Shown here in pieces: positions 40,459-49,328 of a stretch of 64,000 nucleotides of DNA (positions are counted from its first letter, which is position 1; every line of letters starts with the position of its first letter). Both the position numbers and the translations under genes were made by a program. The notes beneath the pieces were generated by a model. That model was not told the origin of the DNA and did not search any database. It saw only the letters and a program-made list of their open reading frames with translations. The stretch spans positions 1,431,001-1,495,000 of the forward strand of contig NZ_JBCNLP010000006.1 in the NCBI RefSeq assembly GCF_039595395.1, in the 5' to 3' direction. Origin of the DNA: Novosphingobium sp. (GTDB lineage Bacteria; Pseudomonadota; Alphaproteobacteria; Sphingomonadales; Sphingomonadaceae).

Positions 40459-43024
40459 GGCCTCCTTTGGCCATCGCCTTATCGGCGCGCTGGCCTTTGC
40501 TGCGCTATGCTGCGCAGCGCTCGTCATGCCGGAGATGGCGCGCGCCGATGACGCGCCACTGGTGCTCGACCAGCGCCAGGACGCCGCATTTCCGCTGGTA
40601 TCCCAAACCGCAGCGACGATCCTTTACGACCGCAACGACTTCCCCGTCACCCTCCACGCCGTGCAGGATCTGGCAAGCGACATCGCCGCTGTGACCGGCC
40701 GCAAGCCCGGCCTGACAAGCGAGTCGGGCACAGCCGGACGCCACGCCGTCATCGTGGGAACCCTGGGGCATAGCCGCCTTGTCGACCAGCTCGTTCGCCA
40801 AGGGCGGCTGAAGCTGGGGGACCTGCAAGGCGCCTGGGAAAGTTTCGTCATCACCGCCGTGCCACATCCCTTTCCCGGCATCGAGAGCGCCCTTGTCATC
40901 GCCGGCAGCGACCGGCGCGGCACGGCTTTCGGCGTCTATGAAGTGAGCGAAGCCATCGGCGTGTCGCCCTGGCACTGGTGGGCCGATGTCCCCGCGCGCA
41001 AGCATCGGGAACTCTGGGTGCCCGCCGGGCTGCGCCGCTTTGGGCCGCCAAGCGTGCGCTATCGCGGCATCTTCCTGAACGATGAGGATTGGGGGCTTTT
41101 TCCCTGGGCGTCACGGACCTTCGATCCCGGACAGGGCAATCTGGGTCCGAAAACCTATGAGCGCGTGTTTCAGCTCCTGCTGCGGCTCAAGGCCAACACG
41201 CTGTGGCCGGCGATGCACAAGGTCAGCACGCCGTTCAACGCCCTTCCCGAAAACGCCCGCCTTGCCGATGCCTATGCGATTGTCATGGGATCGTCCCATG
41301 CCGAACCCATGCTGCGCAACAATGTCGGCGAATGGAAGGACGCGCCCGAAGCCTTCAATTACGCCGACAATGCGCAAAGCGTGCGGCGTTACTGGGAGGA
41401 GCGCGTCGCATCGAACGCCCCCCATGAAAGCCTGTGGACGCTGGGCATGCGCGGCATTCACGACAGCAGCATGGTGGGCGCCGCGTCCCGGCAGGAGAGG
41501 ATCGATCTGCTCGGTCGCATCATCGCCGATCAGCGTGAGATGCTGCGCCGCCATGTTTCCCCGGACCTGTCCGGTGCGCCGCAGATGTTCACGCCCTACA
41601 AGGAGGTGCTGGACCTCTATCGCGGCGGCCTGACGGTGCCGGATGATGTCACCATCATCTGGCCCGATGACAATTTCGGCTATATCCGCCAGTTCCCGAG
41701 CGCCGCCGAACGGCTGCGCAAGGGCGGGATGGGGGTTTATTACCACCTGTCCTATCTGGGCGCGCCGCTCTCCTATCTCTGGCTCGGCACAACACCGCCC
41801 GCTCTGGTGCAAGAGGAGATGACACGCGCCTGGGACGCGGGCGCCCGCAAGGTCTGGATCGCCAATGTCGGCGACATCAAACCGGCCGAGATCGATATCA
41901 GCCTCTTCATGGAGATGGCCTGGAACATCGACCGCTGGCGCCATCGCGATCAGCCCGCCTTCCTCTCCGACTGGGCCTCGCGCACCTTCGGCCCCGAGCA
42001 TGCGACAGCGATCGGACAGCTCCTCGACGAGCATTTTCGCCTCAATTTCGAGCGCCGTCCGGAACATCTTCAGGCATGGCTGCCGGGTGAATCCATCCCT
42101 CCACCCGGCGGGACCAACATGGAAATCGGCGGGCGCCTTAAGCTTTCGACCTCGGACATCGACCGGCGATTGCAGCGCTTTGCCAGCCTCGCCCAGACCA
42201 GCGAAGCGATCGGCAAGACCATGCGCGCCGATCAGGCGGACGCCTTTTTCGAGCTGGTCGATTATCCGGTAAAAGCCGCCGCTGCCGCCAATCGGCGCTA
42301 TTTCGGCGCGGAGCGCTACGCTGCTTTCGTTGACAGCGAGCCGGACATGGCCCGCCACGCAGCCGCGGTGGCCGTGGCGGCGGATCGGCAGGTCAAGGCC
42401 TTGACCGAGCGCTACAATAATGAGGTCGCGGGCGGAAAATGGCGCTTTCTGATGGCCGAGGAACCGGCCGACAACCAATGGCGCCGCTTTCGCCTGTCGC
42501 CCACCATTCTGCCCGCCACGGGTCTGGTTACGGCCCTCACGCCCTCGGCCCTGCCCACGGTCATGCCGACGCCCGCACTGCCGCGCAACGACGCCATCCT
42601 TGCGCAGGAAGCGGAGGATTTTGCCTCCAATTCCGGCTGGACACTGATCCATGGGCTGGGTCATGGCGAGGGCGCCATGCTCGCGGGAGGGCGCGGCAGG
42701 CGGCTTGCAATCCGGTTTGTCATCCCGGCGGGGCCTTCGCGCTCCGTGGCGCTGGGGCTGATACCCCTCTATCCCGATGGCGAGCAAGACGACATTCTGC
42801 GCCTGTCGGTTCAGATCGACGGTCAGCCGCTCCAGACTTTCACCCAGGCCCATCCCGCCGACAGCGAGGCGTGGAAGCAGGGCGTGATCGACAATCTTGT
42901 GACGCTCAACGTGGCAGATCGTCTTGAGCCGGGCAGCCATCACATCGTGATCACGGCCCTGACCAGCGGCCTTGCCCTTGATCGTCTGCTGCTGATAGCC
43001 CCTCCGTCCAGCCCGCCCCATTGA
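40445..43024 (+). CDS. GH115 alpha-glucuronidase family protein
   Basis: The frame is open from 40136 but only re-reads GH78 there. GTG 40445 has GGGGAG seven bases upstream and starts a signal peptide (MSGDKASFGHRLIGALAFAA...MARADDAP), giving 859 residues. The family pattern is strong: N-terminal alpha/beta domain, then RYRGIFLNDEDWGLFPWA, RLKANTLWPAMHKVS, TIIWPDDNFGYIR, GVYYHLSYLGAPLSYLWL and AWDAGARKVWIANVGDIKPAE. A C-terminal helical plus beta-sandwich region includes EAEDF and HIVITAL. GH115 enzymes remove 4-O-methyl-glucuronic acid from xylan or GlcA from arabinogalactan side chains. Coupled to GH78 by the 14-bp overlap. Confidence 0.9.
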   Translation: MSGDKASFGHRLIGALAFAALCCAALVMPEMARADDAPLVLDQRQDAAFPLVSQTAATILYDRNDFPVTLHAVQDLASDIAAVTGRKPGLTSESGTAGRHAVIVGTLGHSRLVDQLVRQGRLKLGDLQGAWESFVITAVPHPFPGIESALVIAGSDRRGTAFGVYEVSEAIGVSPWHWWADVPARKHRELWVPAGLRRFGPPSVRYRGIFLNDEDWGLFPWASRTFDPGQGNLGPKTYERVFQLLLRLKANTLWPAMHKVSTPFNALPENARLADAYAIVMGSSHAEPMLRNNVGEWKDAPEAFNYADNAQSVRRYWEERVASNAPHESLWTLGMRGIHDSSMVGAASRQERIDLLGRIIADQREMLRRHVSPDLSGAPQMFTPYKEVLDLYRGGLTVPDDVTIIWPDDNFGYIRQFPSAAERLRKGGMGVYYHLSYLGAPLSYLWLGTTPPALVQEEMTRAWDAGARKVWIANVGDIKPAEIDISLFMEMAWNIDRWRHRDQPAFLSDWASRTFGPEHATAIGQLLDEHFRLNFERRPEHLQAWLPGESIPPPGGTNMEIGGRLKLSTSDIDRRLQRFASLAQTSEAIGKTMRADQADAFFELVDYPVKAAAAANRRYFGAERYAAFVDSEPDMARHAAAVAVAADRQVKALTERYNNEVAGGKWRFLMAEEPADNQWRRFRLSPTILPATGLVTALTPSALPTVMPTPALPRNDAILAQEAEDFASNSGWTLIHGLGHGEGAMLAGGRGRRLAIRFVIPAGPSRSVALGLIPLYPDGEQDDILRLSVQIDGQPLQTFTQAHPADSEAWKQGVIDNLVTLNVADRLEPGSHHIVITALTSGLALDRLLLIAPPSSPPH

Positions 43025-43320
43025 GGGGCCCCTTCTCGCTCCCATCACAAGGGGGCGGGTCCCTGTGGGCGCTCGTGCTTGAATATGGTCTGGCAGTAGC
43101 GGCGGGCGAAGAGGCAAAAATCCTCAACGCGACCTGCTGCTGGTTCGATCGGTTCGGTGCTGGGGGGCCGGCCGGTGTTTTCCGCTGCCGGGAACGGCTG
43201 GCGCCCGACGCTCAGGCGCTTGCGCAGCACCGAACGGCGCCTTGCATCAGGCCCGGACGGCTCCACCTGTCAGAACCGATCATTCACGCTGGCACGGATG
43301 CATAGAAGGCTTCATGGGTT
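43025..43320. other. Gene-free GC-rich stretch
   Basis: About 300 bases between the GH115 stop and the hairpin after the glycine-zipper gene. Only short frames without recognisable motifs are present. A GGTTCGATCGG near 43143 resembles a tRNA T-arm but has no acceptor or anticodon arms around it. Confidence 0.5.
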
Positions 43321-43351
43321 GCCGCCGTCACTGTTCCAGCAAGACGGCGGC
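43321..43351 (-). terminator. Hairpin after the glycine-zipper gene
   Basis: GCCGCCGTC (43321-43329) pairs with GACGGCGGC (43343-43351) around a 13-nt loop, 9 bases after the stop codon of the leftward gene. No clear U tract. Confidence 0.45.
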
Positions 43352-43359
43352 ACCCGACA

Positions 43360-43728
43360 TCAGCAGCCGTTGCGAGACATATTGCGATCACGGGTGTTTT
43401 TCTTGTCGAGGGTCCGTCCGACCAACGCACCAGCGACACCACCCACGATCGTCCCGGCGGTACCACCGCCCAAGGCGTTCCCGAGCAGAGCACCGCCAGC
43501 ACCGCCGGCGACGGTCCCAACGGCACCATTGCCGCTTCCGCAATGGCGCGAGGCATAGCGACCACGGGCCCGATCCGAATAATGACGATGCGAGTCCCGG
43601 CTCGGGCCGCGATAACGCTGATCGGATCCATACCCTTGAGCCAAGACTGGCGACGGGAGCACACCCAGCCCAAGCGTTGCAAGCCCCGCAGCAGCGAGAA
43701 CGGCCTTTGCATTAAATTTGATAGGCAT
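43360..43728 (-). CDS. Glycine-zipper (17-kDa antigen-like) outer-membrane or periplasmic protein
   Basis: 122 residues from ATG 43728, supported by AAGGGA seven bases upstream; the frame extends to 43794 without support. Signal peptide (MPIKFNAKAVLAAAGLATLG...SPVLAQG), then a His/Arg/Tyr-rich linker (YRGPSRDSHRHYSDRARGRY). Next is a glycine-zipper pair (GTVAGGAGGALLGNALGGGT, AGTIVGGVAGALVGRTLD) like the Gly-zipper_2TM domain of Rickettsia 17-kDa antigens, and a Cys as last residue. There is no lipobox Cys after the leader. Likely an envelope-stabilising small protein; function not known. Confidence 0.8.
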   Translation of the reverse strand: MPIKFNAKAVLAAAGLATLGLGVLPSPVLAQGYGSDQRYRGPSRDSHRHYSDRARGRYASRHCGSGNGAVGTVAGGAGGALLGNALGGGTAGTIVGGVAGALVGRTLDKKNTRDRNMSRNGC

Positions 43729-44133
43729 AGAAAATCCCTTCAACTGATCATGCTTAAAGTTGCCACCGTCACACTGCAGGAACGATGAACACAACCGCAG
43801 GATGGCGTTTAAAATTCATATAGAGTCAAAAAATCTGAATGCGCCTGGCATCTGGGCGACAGGTCGTGATCGCACGAGGCAGGGCAAAGGTTAACCCGCG
43901 CCGTCGTCAAAGATCGCGAAAATCAAGCAAATGTATGATTTTTATTGCTATTTTTTCATATGCCTTTAACCTCGATGCACCAATCTCTGAATTTTCACAA
44001 AGCCGAGCCCTCTTGTTTAGGATCAGATACACAGCGTCATCGCTTGGTCTCCAATGTTGTGAGAGATGAAAAACCCGACTCAATCAGACAGGGTCAGACA
44101 GCTCTTATGTCAGGATTCATGCCATGATTTCAT
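43729..44133. other. AT-rich gap before the integrase, no gene
   Basis: About 400 bases. The composition becomes more AT-rich than the preceding 43 kb, which marks the edge of the mobile island. I searched by eye for a tRNA as the attachment site of the integrase and found none. CATGATTTCATGTG (44122-44135) lies just before the integrase frame. Confidence 0.4.
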
Positions 44134-44937
44134 GTGTGCCTGACGCCGAGAGAATCGACTACGGCCAAAAAAATTGCACTTACCCCCGCTGCGATTGATG
44201 CCCTCACCAGTGGTTCGATAACAGATCTGTCCACGCCAGGCCTTGCCATTGAGGTCCTGCGAAGCGGCAAAAAGCGGTGGCGTTATCGACGGAAAATTGC
44301 GGGCAAAGAAATTGTAGCCACACTGTTTGGCGGGCTCTTTCCTGCAGTACCTATTTCCAAGGCGAGGGTATGGGCTCGCGACTTGAATGAGCAGGTGGAA
44401 GGAGGCCTCGACCCACGTCTTACTCAGCGTCAAGCAAAAGAGCGTGCAGAAATGACGGTGGCCAAAGCCCACGCACTCTATATGCGCGCGGTGCACGAAG
44501 GACGCTCGTCCCGCAGAAAAAGGACAACCAAGCCATTGACTATTAAAGATAAGATCCTCGCCTATCAACGAGACATCGGGCCAAATTTGAGAAAACGCAA
44601 CATCTATGATGTTACGGAAGAGGACCTCATTAAAATCGTAGAAAAAAGAAAAAATACAAAGATCAGCGCAAATCACCTTGCGAATGAATTGAAAGCTTTT
44701 TTCGGCTGGGCCGCATCGCTAACTGGCAAGGAGGTCGGATTAGCAGCCGATCCAGCGAGCCGGCTGAGCGATCTACGTTTCCCCGAAAAACCTCGCTCCC
44801 GTATTCTCGATATGCGGGAGATCGAATGGCTTCTCCTGGCGCTGAGTGAGCAACCACGCCAGATTCAGCGCTGTTTCCTACTTTGCCTGCTTACTGCCGC
44901 TCGTATATCGGAAGTAACTCAAGCAAAATCCTCCGAG
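44134..44937 (+). pseudogene. P4-type tyrosine integrase, truncated by IS3
   Basis: About 268 codons are left. N-terminal DUF4102-like arm-binding domain (KIALTPAAIDAL...LAIEVLRSGKKRWRYRRK), a core-binding domain (TIKDKILAYQRDIGPNLRKR) and the start of the catalytic domain with the first active-site Arg in LLTAARISEVTQ. The frame then runs into the left end of the IS3-family element at 44938 and stops at once. No matching C-terminus (H-x-x-R, Tyr) was found on the far side of the insertion. Remnant of a genomic-island integrase; codon use is clearly more AT-rich than in the flanking glycan genes. The first in-frame codon has no clear ribosome-binding site. Confidence 0.8.
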
Positions 44938-44990
44938 TGAACCGCACCGGGTTTCCCGGAGGCTCCAACTTCTGAGAAAGTGGAGCCGAT

Positions 44991-45281
44991 ATGAGCAAAA
45001 CGACGAACAAATTTGCACCTGAGGTCCACGCCCGTTCGGTGCGCATGGTGCTGGATCACGAAGGTGACCATCCTTCTCGCTGGGCAGCCATCGCCTCGAT
45101 CGCGGAGAAGATAGGCTGCGTTCCCCAGACCCTGTTTGAATGGGTCAAGAAGGCCGAGGTCGACAGCGGCAAGCGGGTCGGTGTACCAACCGAGATGGCA
45201 GATCACCTGAAGGCGCTGGAGCGCGAGAACCGTGAGCTGCGCCAAGCCAACGGGATCCTGCGCAAGGCGTCGGCGTATTTT
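44991..45281 (+). pseudogene. IS3-family OrfA, 3' end cut by the IS1111 element
   Basis: MSKTTNKFAPEVHARSVRMV starts a helix-turn-helix OrfA (ASIAEKIGCVPQTLFEWVKK) with a leucine-zipper-like end (LKALERENRELRQANGILRK). The native frame stops at KASAYF where the inserted element begins. Beyond that the reading frame is IS1111 end sequence. AAAGTGGAGCC precedes the start. Confidence 0.8.
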
Positions 45282-45357
45282 GATGGTGTGGACGGCCTCA
45301 CCTCCGCGAGTCATTCTTACTCGCCGGGGGAGTTCCTGAGCGACAAGGAGGACCGTC

Positions 45358-46395
45358 ATGAAGAGCTATATTCGGATCGGTGTCGATCTCGCCAAGAACT
45401 TCTTCCAAGTGCATGCCCTGCCCGAAGAAGGAGTGCCTGCGCTGCAGCGAAAGCTCAGTCGTGCCAAATTTCTTGATTTTTTCCGTAACATAGCTCCGAG
45501 CCGGGTGGGGATGGAGGCGTGTGCAACAGCGCATCACTGGGCGCGCGCCTTGCAGGCGCTGGGACATGATGTGGTCCTGATCCCACCGGCCTATACCAAG
45601 GCTTATGTTAAACGAGGCAAGAACGACGCCGTAGATGCCGAAGCCATCTGCGAGGCGATGTCGCGGCCGGGAATGCGGTTCGTGCCGGTCAAAACCATTG
45701 AACAGCAGGCGCTTTTGAGCCTGCACAAGCAACGCGAGTTGCTGATCAAGCAGCAGACGATGGCCGTCAACGCACTACGGGCCTTTCTGGCCGAGTTCGG
45801 CTTGGTCGCAGCTAAAAGCATTTGCCGTGTCCCAGATTTACTCGATGTGGGGCGCGATAGCACTGCCTTGCCGGCGACCGCCAAGGTTCGCCTTGAAATT
45901 GATGCTGAAGTCCTTTTGGCCATTTCCAAGGCCATCAAGGGCCTCGAGCAAGAAATTGCCCGTCATCATGCTATCAATCCGGTCAGCCAATTACTCGATG
46001 GTGTCCCCGGCATTGGCGTGCTCATTGCTTCGGCGGTCGTGGCTTATGTGCCCGATCCCAAGCACTTCCGCTCAGGCCGAGATTTCAGCGCTTGGCTCGG
46101 GCTGACTCCGCGAGAACATTCGAGCGGCGGCAAGTCAACGCTGGGTCATATCAGTAAGCAAGGCAATCCATATCTGCGCAAGTTGCTGGTGCTCGCGGCC
46201 ACATCCCTGCTTCGAGTGCAACCGCAGCGGCAAGGGCCGCTTGCAGAATGGCTCCGAGCCTTGCTGGTGCGCAAGCCTGCTCGACTGGTGACAGTCGCGC
46301 TAGCCAACCGTCTGGCCCGTATCCTTTGGGCTATGATGAAAGGTGGAGAGGAGTTCCGCGTAGAAATTTTCGCTCGAGGCGCTGCTGCCGTGTGA
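45358..46395 (+). CDS. IS110/IS1111-family DEDD transposase (recombinase)
   Basis: 345 residues, apparently intact. The N-terminal RuvC-like DEDD domain begins YIRIGVDLAKNFFQVHAL, with MEACATAHHWARAL and KRGKNDAVDAEAICEAM. The C-terminal transposase_20 domain has LLDGVPGIGVLIASAVVAYV, FSAWLGLTPREHSSGGKS and KQGNPYLRKLLV with a Ser-containing motif typical of the family. GACAAGGAGG lies upstream of the ATG. These enzymes insert by RNA-guided recombination, using a structured RNA from the element's non-coding end. Confidence 0.93.
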   Translation: MKSYIRIGVDLAKNFFQVHALPEEGVPALQRKLSRAKFLDFFRNIAPSRVGMEACATAHHWARALQALGHDVVLIPPAYTKAYVKRGKNDAVDAEAICEAMSRPGMRFVPVKTIEQQALLSLHKQRELLIKQQTMAVNALRAFLAEFGLVAAKSICRVPDLLDVGRDSTALPATAKVRLEIDAEVLLAISKAIKGLEQEIARHHAINPVSQLLDGVPGIGVLIASAVVAYVPDPKHFRSGRDFSAWLGLTPREHSSGGKSTLGHISKQGNPYLRKLLVLAATSLLRVQPQRQGPLAEWLRALLVRKPARLVTVALANRLARILWAMMKGGEEFRVEIFARGAAAV

Positions 46396-46398
46396 TCG

Positions 46399-46684
46399 TG
46401 ACATTGGGGAAAGCGCCTTCGAGTTATATGAACTGCAACTGGGTATGTAAGTTTCAGCATTGGCAAGCGCATAGCGCGTGATGAACGACATGGTCACCAC
46501 CGAGACCAGAACACCCAGAGCCTGGGCAAGAGCCGCGAGCTCGCTATTTTGATTGGGATCTAGGTCGTCGGATTTCATCAAGGCCCTGCGGACATGTGCC
46601 GCATGTCGAGGCCGGACATATGACCGCAGCCGACCAGTTCGTTCAACGCATATAGTGCTTGCCAAGAGGCCGTCCACATATGCC
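46399..46684 (+). ncRNA. Candidate seekRNA / bridge RNA region of the IS1111 element
   Basis: The 3' non-coding end, where IS1111-group elements carry their guide RNA. Within it, 46545-46553 reads TATTTTGAT, identical to 45276-45284 across the left junction. CTAGG (46560-46564) and GAGCTCG (46537-46543) are identical to the right junction and flank (46684-46688 and 46691-46697). A perfect hairpin GACATG-TGCCG-CATGTC lies at 46591-46607. Strand, ends and fold of the RNA are inferred; a 9-base match by chance in ~290 bases is expected about once in a thousand tries per query. Confidence 0.5.
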
Positions 46685-47620
46685 TAGGCGGAGCTCGACC
46701 GCCCGTTCAAACGATGACCGCTTTCATCGATGCGCATCGCGATGAGTATGGGGTCGAGCCGATCTGCAGGGTTCTGCCGATTGCCCCATCCTCCTATAGG
46801 GCCCGCGTGGCACAGCGAAGCAATCCGGAGTTGCTGTCGGACCGCGCTCGGGAGGATCAGCGCCTGAAGCCTGAGGTGATGCGCGTCTTTGCTGAGAACT
46901 TTGGGGTTTATAGCGTGCGAAAGGTCTGGCGGCAGATGAACCGCGAGGGTTTTGCTGTTGCCCGCTGCACCGTTGCGCGCCTGATGCGTGACCTGGGCCT
47001 GCAGGGCATGATCCGGGGCACGCCGGTACGCACGACAATCAGCAACAAGGCCGTGCCTTGCCCGCTCGATCACGTCAATCGGCAGTTTCATGCCCCGGCA
47101 CCCAACATGCTCTGGGTGTCCGCCTTCACCTATGTCGCGACATGGGCTGGCTTCGTCTACGTGGTCTTCGTGATCGACGTCTATGCCCGCTATATTGTGG
47201 GCTGGCGGGTCAGTCGCACCGCTCATGCCGGCTTCGTGCTGGATGCGCTGGAACAGGCTATCCATGAGCGCCGCCCGGTGCATCGGGACGGCCCTCATTC
47301 ACCACAGCGACCGCGGATCGCAATACGCGTCTATTCGCTATTCCGAGCGCTTAGTGGAGGCGGGCATTAAACCCTCCGCCGGCAGCGTGGGTGACAGCTA
47401 TGACAATGCTTTGGCAGAAACCATCAACGGGCTTTACAAGGCCAAGGTAATCCACCAGCGCTGGCCATGGCGATCCTTCGAAGCTGTCGAATTTGCCACG
47501 CTCGAACGGGTGGATTGATTCAATCACCGCAGACTGCTCGAGCCCATCGGCAACATACCACCTGCCGAGGCCGAAGAACTCTATTACGCCATGCTGGACG
47601 ACGTCTCCATGGCTGCCTAA
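46685..47620 (+). pseudogene. IS3-family OrfB transposase, frameshift and stop
   Basis: The sequence continues from the interrupted OrfA as AELDRPFK, then MTAFIDAHRDEYGVEPICRV. An HTH_21-like region (FGVYSVRKVWRQMNREG) and the rve integrase core follow (MLWVSAFTYVATWAGFVYVV, then IHHSDRGSQYASIRY and GDSYDNALAETINGLYK). A one-base shift near 47291 (extra C in GGCCC) separates the two halves of the DDE core. A TGA at 47516 replaces Trp in VDWFNHRR. The end is YYAMLDDVSMAA. Inactive. Confidence 0.8.
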
Positions 47621-47852
47621 CTTAAACCAAACAGCCTCCGGCATATCCGGCGCAGTTTAACCTGCTTGTGGCGCCCATCTCGATGACCATCGAACCGGCA
47701 GCAGGCCAGTTCTAGCAACCACCTTTCCAACGGCAACCTGCTCAAGCCGTTGATCGCCTTCCTTGTGCTTCCATCCGCCAGTGCGATAGGCATGCATCAT
47801 CTTCATGTGCATCAATCATTTCGGGATAAATAAAAGAACCTCAACCTTAAAA

Positions 47853-47897
47853 ATCAATGGGATTTTTGATCAATCAAAAGATCTCAATCCCATTGAT
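47853..47897 (-). terminator. Strong intrinsic terminator of the beta-helix gene
   Basis: ATCAATGGGATT (47853-47864) and AATCCCATTGAT (47886-47897) form a 12-bp stem. On the minus strand the stem starts 16 bases after the gene stop and ends in ...GATTTTTAAGG, a proper U tract. Confidence 0.85.
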
Positions 47898-47912
47898 CGT
47901 CTTGAAGTTTAT

Positions 47913-49328
47913 TTACGCTATTTCAGCCACTTCCGCAGTGACATTTACAAGTGTTGACACAGGAGCAGGGGTACCAAAATAAAGCCTGCCTCCAGTAGCA
48001 CTGACATTTGCCCACCCAAACGACGTTTGCCAAGATCCACCATTAATCACACTTTGGGACATAATTGTAGGAGAAGCAGAAAGGCTCCACACAATATCAA
48101 CATATGCCGCCCCAGCCGATACTGAAACAGACTGAGTTTGCGAGAGTCTATATCCAGTCAGGCCAGCATTTGACGCCTTGTTCCAAAAGCGCATTCTGGC
48201 AATTGGAGTTACAAAGACATTTCCTGTAAATTGCGATATGTCATTGCGCCCTGTAAAATAACCCTGAAATCCATCAACAAGACTTACGCCCTGCAGAAAA
48301 TAGTTTCCAGAAATATTAACAGATGATTTGGTATAGTCATCACCATTAAATACCACACCCCTCGGCGAAAGAACCGAATTTCCGATGAAATTAATCCTGC
48401 TTGCATCAGAAGTGGAATGACTCCTCTTGAAGTCGATAGGATAATCAACGTATTCCCACATATTATAGCAAATATTTGCAGCATGGAAAACGGGAATTCC
48501 CGTTGTAACTGCACCGACATAGGAAACTGTAATTCCACCAGTCTGCACGGTTGGACTATACTGATCGGAACTAGGAAACCGACCACAGTGATTGCCTCGA
48601 AACTCAAATTCAAAAACTGACACCTGCCTACCCACTTGCCAATCAATTAGAACAATTGATGGCACAAATGATGCGTTAAAAGACTTTCCGTTGTACAATT
48701 GACACTCACTGATATGAATATGATCTTCATTTTGGAGGCCGTCTGTCGCCGGAAGGACCATGTAAATGCAAGCGCCATTCACATTTACGTCACAACGCCT
48801 AATATAAACCCATTGATACCAATTCAATTTAATTCCGTGGGTGACAGTGCTGCCGTCTTGAGTTGATGGGCCAAATTGGCACATTTCAATAGTAGTACTA
48901 TCAGCATAATCAACAAGCAAAACCTCACCAGAATGATTGCCGGCTGGTGAAAATCCGACATTATAAAGAGTCGTATAGGTAACCTTTGTTCCATTTTTCT
49001 GAGGAAGACCACTTGGGCCAACAACGGATTGATCCGACTGCCCTAGAATGATCCTCGCACCATTTTGGCCAGAAAGGCGAGCATAGCCTTTACCAATACC
49101 AATAATCGATGAATTAGATTGCAAAATGCGCTTATCGGTGCTGAATTTATAATTCATCCCGGCAGGGACCAATAAGGCGCGCCCCCTGACTTCATTCATC
49201 CAATCAAATGCACTCTGAATGGCAGCATCTTCGTCAGATCCATCGCCAAGAGCACCGAAGCTGTGCAAGCTTCGAGCATTTCCATCATATTCATCGAGGA
49301 GGTCCTGCAACGTGGGATTATCTGCCAT
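47913..49328 (-). CDS. AT-rich beta-helix protein, phage tailspike/pectate-lyase-3 like
   Basis: 471 residues from ATG 49328 (AAGGAAG seven bases upstream; a TTG two codons earlier is less likely). The N-terminus NARSLHSFGALGDGSDEDAA...IQSAFDWMNE is the typical entry strand of right-handed beta-helix (Pectate_lyase_3) tailspikes and surface depolymerases. Repeating short beta segments with Asn/Gly turns follow (TTIEMCQFGPSTQDG, VYIRRCDVNVNGACIYMV, INFIGNSVLSPRGVVF, VNISGNYFLQGV). The C-terminal ~80 residues form a separate beta domain (VSVSAGAAYVDIVWSLSASP). No signal peptide. Base composition is much more AT-rich than the host genes, so it is probably acquired from a phage. It stands alone with its own terminator. 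A polysaccharide-binding or cleaving role is inferred from fold only. Confidence 0.7.
   Translation of the reverse strand: MADNPTLQDLLDEYDGNARSLHSFGALGDGSDEDAAIQSAFDWMNEVRGRALLVPAGMNYKFSTDKRILQSNSSIIGIGKGYARLSGQNGARIILGQSDQSVVGPSGLPQKNGTKVTYTTLYNVGFSPAGNHSGEVLLVDYADSTTIEMCQFGPSTQDGSTVTHGIKLNWYQWVYIRRCDVNVNGACIYMVLPATDGLQNEDHIHISECQLYNGKSFNASFVPSIVLIDWQVGRQVSVFEFEFRGNHCGRFPSSDQYSPTVQTGGITVSYVGAVTTGIPVFHAANICYNMWEYVDYPIDFKRSHSTSDASRINFIGNSVLSPRGVVFNGDDYTKSSVNISGNYFLQGVSLVDGFQGYFTGRNDISQFTGNVFVTPIARMRFWNKASNAGLTGYRLSQTQSVSVSAGAAYVDIVWSLSASPTIMSQSVINGGSWQTSFGWANVSATGGRLYFGTPAPVSTLVNVTAEVAEIA

Larger units (their letters stand above)
45282..46684 (+). mobile_element. IS1111-type (IS110-family) element nested in the IS3 element
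   Basis: The boundaries follow from the interrupted IS3 OrfA: TATTTTG on the left and (CCT)AGGCGGAGCTC on the right, with an uncertainty of a few bases. Perfect 12-bp subterminal inverted repeats TGTGGACGGCCT (45287-45298) and AGGCCGTCCACA (46667-46678) lie about 5 and 6 bases inside the ends. Subterminal repeats are characteristic of the IS1111 group, and lack of a target duplication fits. The transposase gene is intact. A short left end (about 75 bp) and a long right non-coding end (about 290 bp) also fit IS1111. Confidence 0.85.
44938..47659 (+). mobile_element. IS3-family element interrupted by an IS1111-type element
   Basis: Left terminal repeat TGAACCGCACCGGGTTTCCC (from 44938) and right end, read inward, TAAACTGCGCCGGATATGCC (from 47659) share about 20 of the first 27 positions, including CCGGAGGCT further in. 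Inside are an OrfA (44991 on) and an OrfB (46685-47620). The IS1111 insertion separates them at the OrfA sequence KASAYF / AELDRPFK. OrfB has a frameshift near 47291 and a Trp-to-stop change (TGG to TGA) at 47516, so the element is dead. No target duplication was seen: flanks GAG and ACC. Confidence 0.8.

Noticed and set aside
43143..43153. GGTTCGATCGG as a possible tRNA T-arm near the island edge
   Set aside because: No acceptor stem, D-arm or anticodon arm can be drawn around it, and it does not adjoin the integrase.
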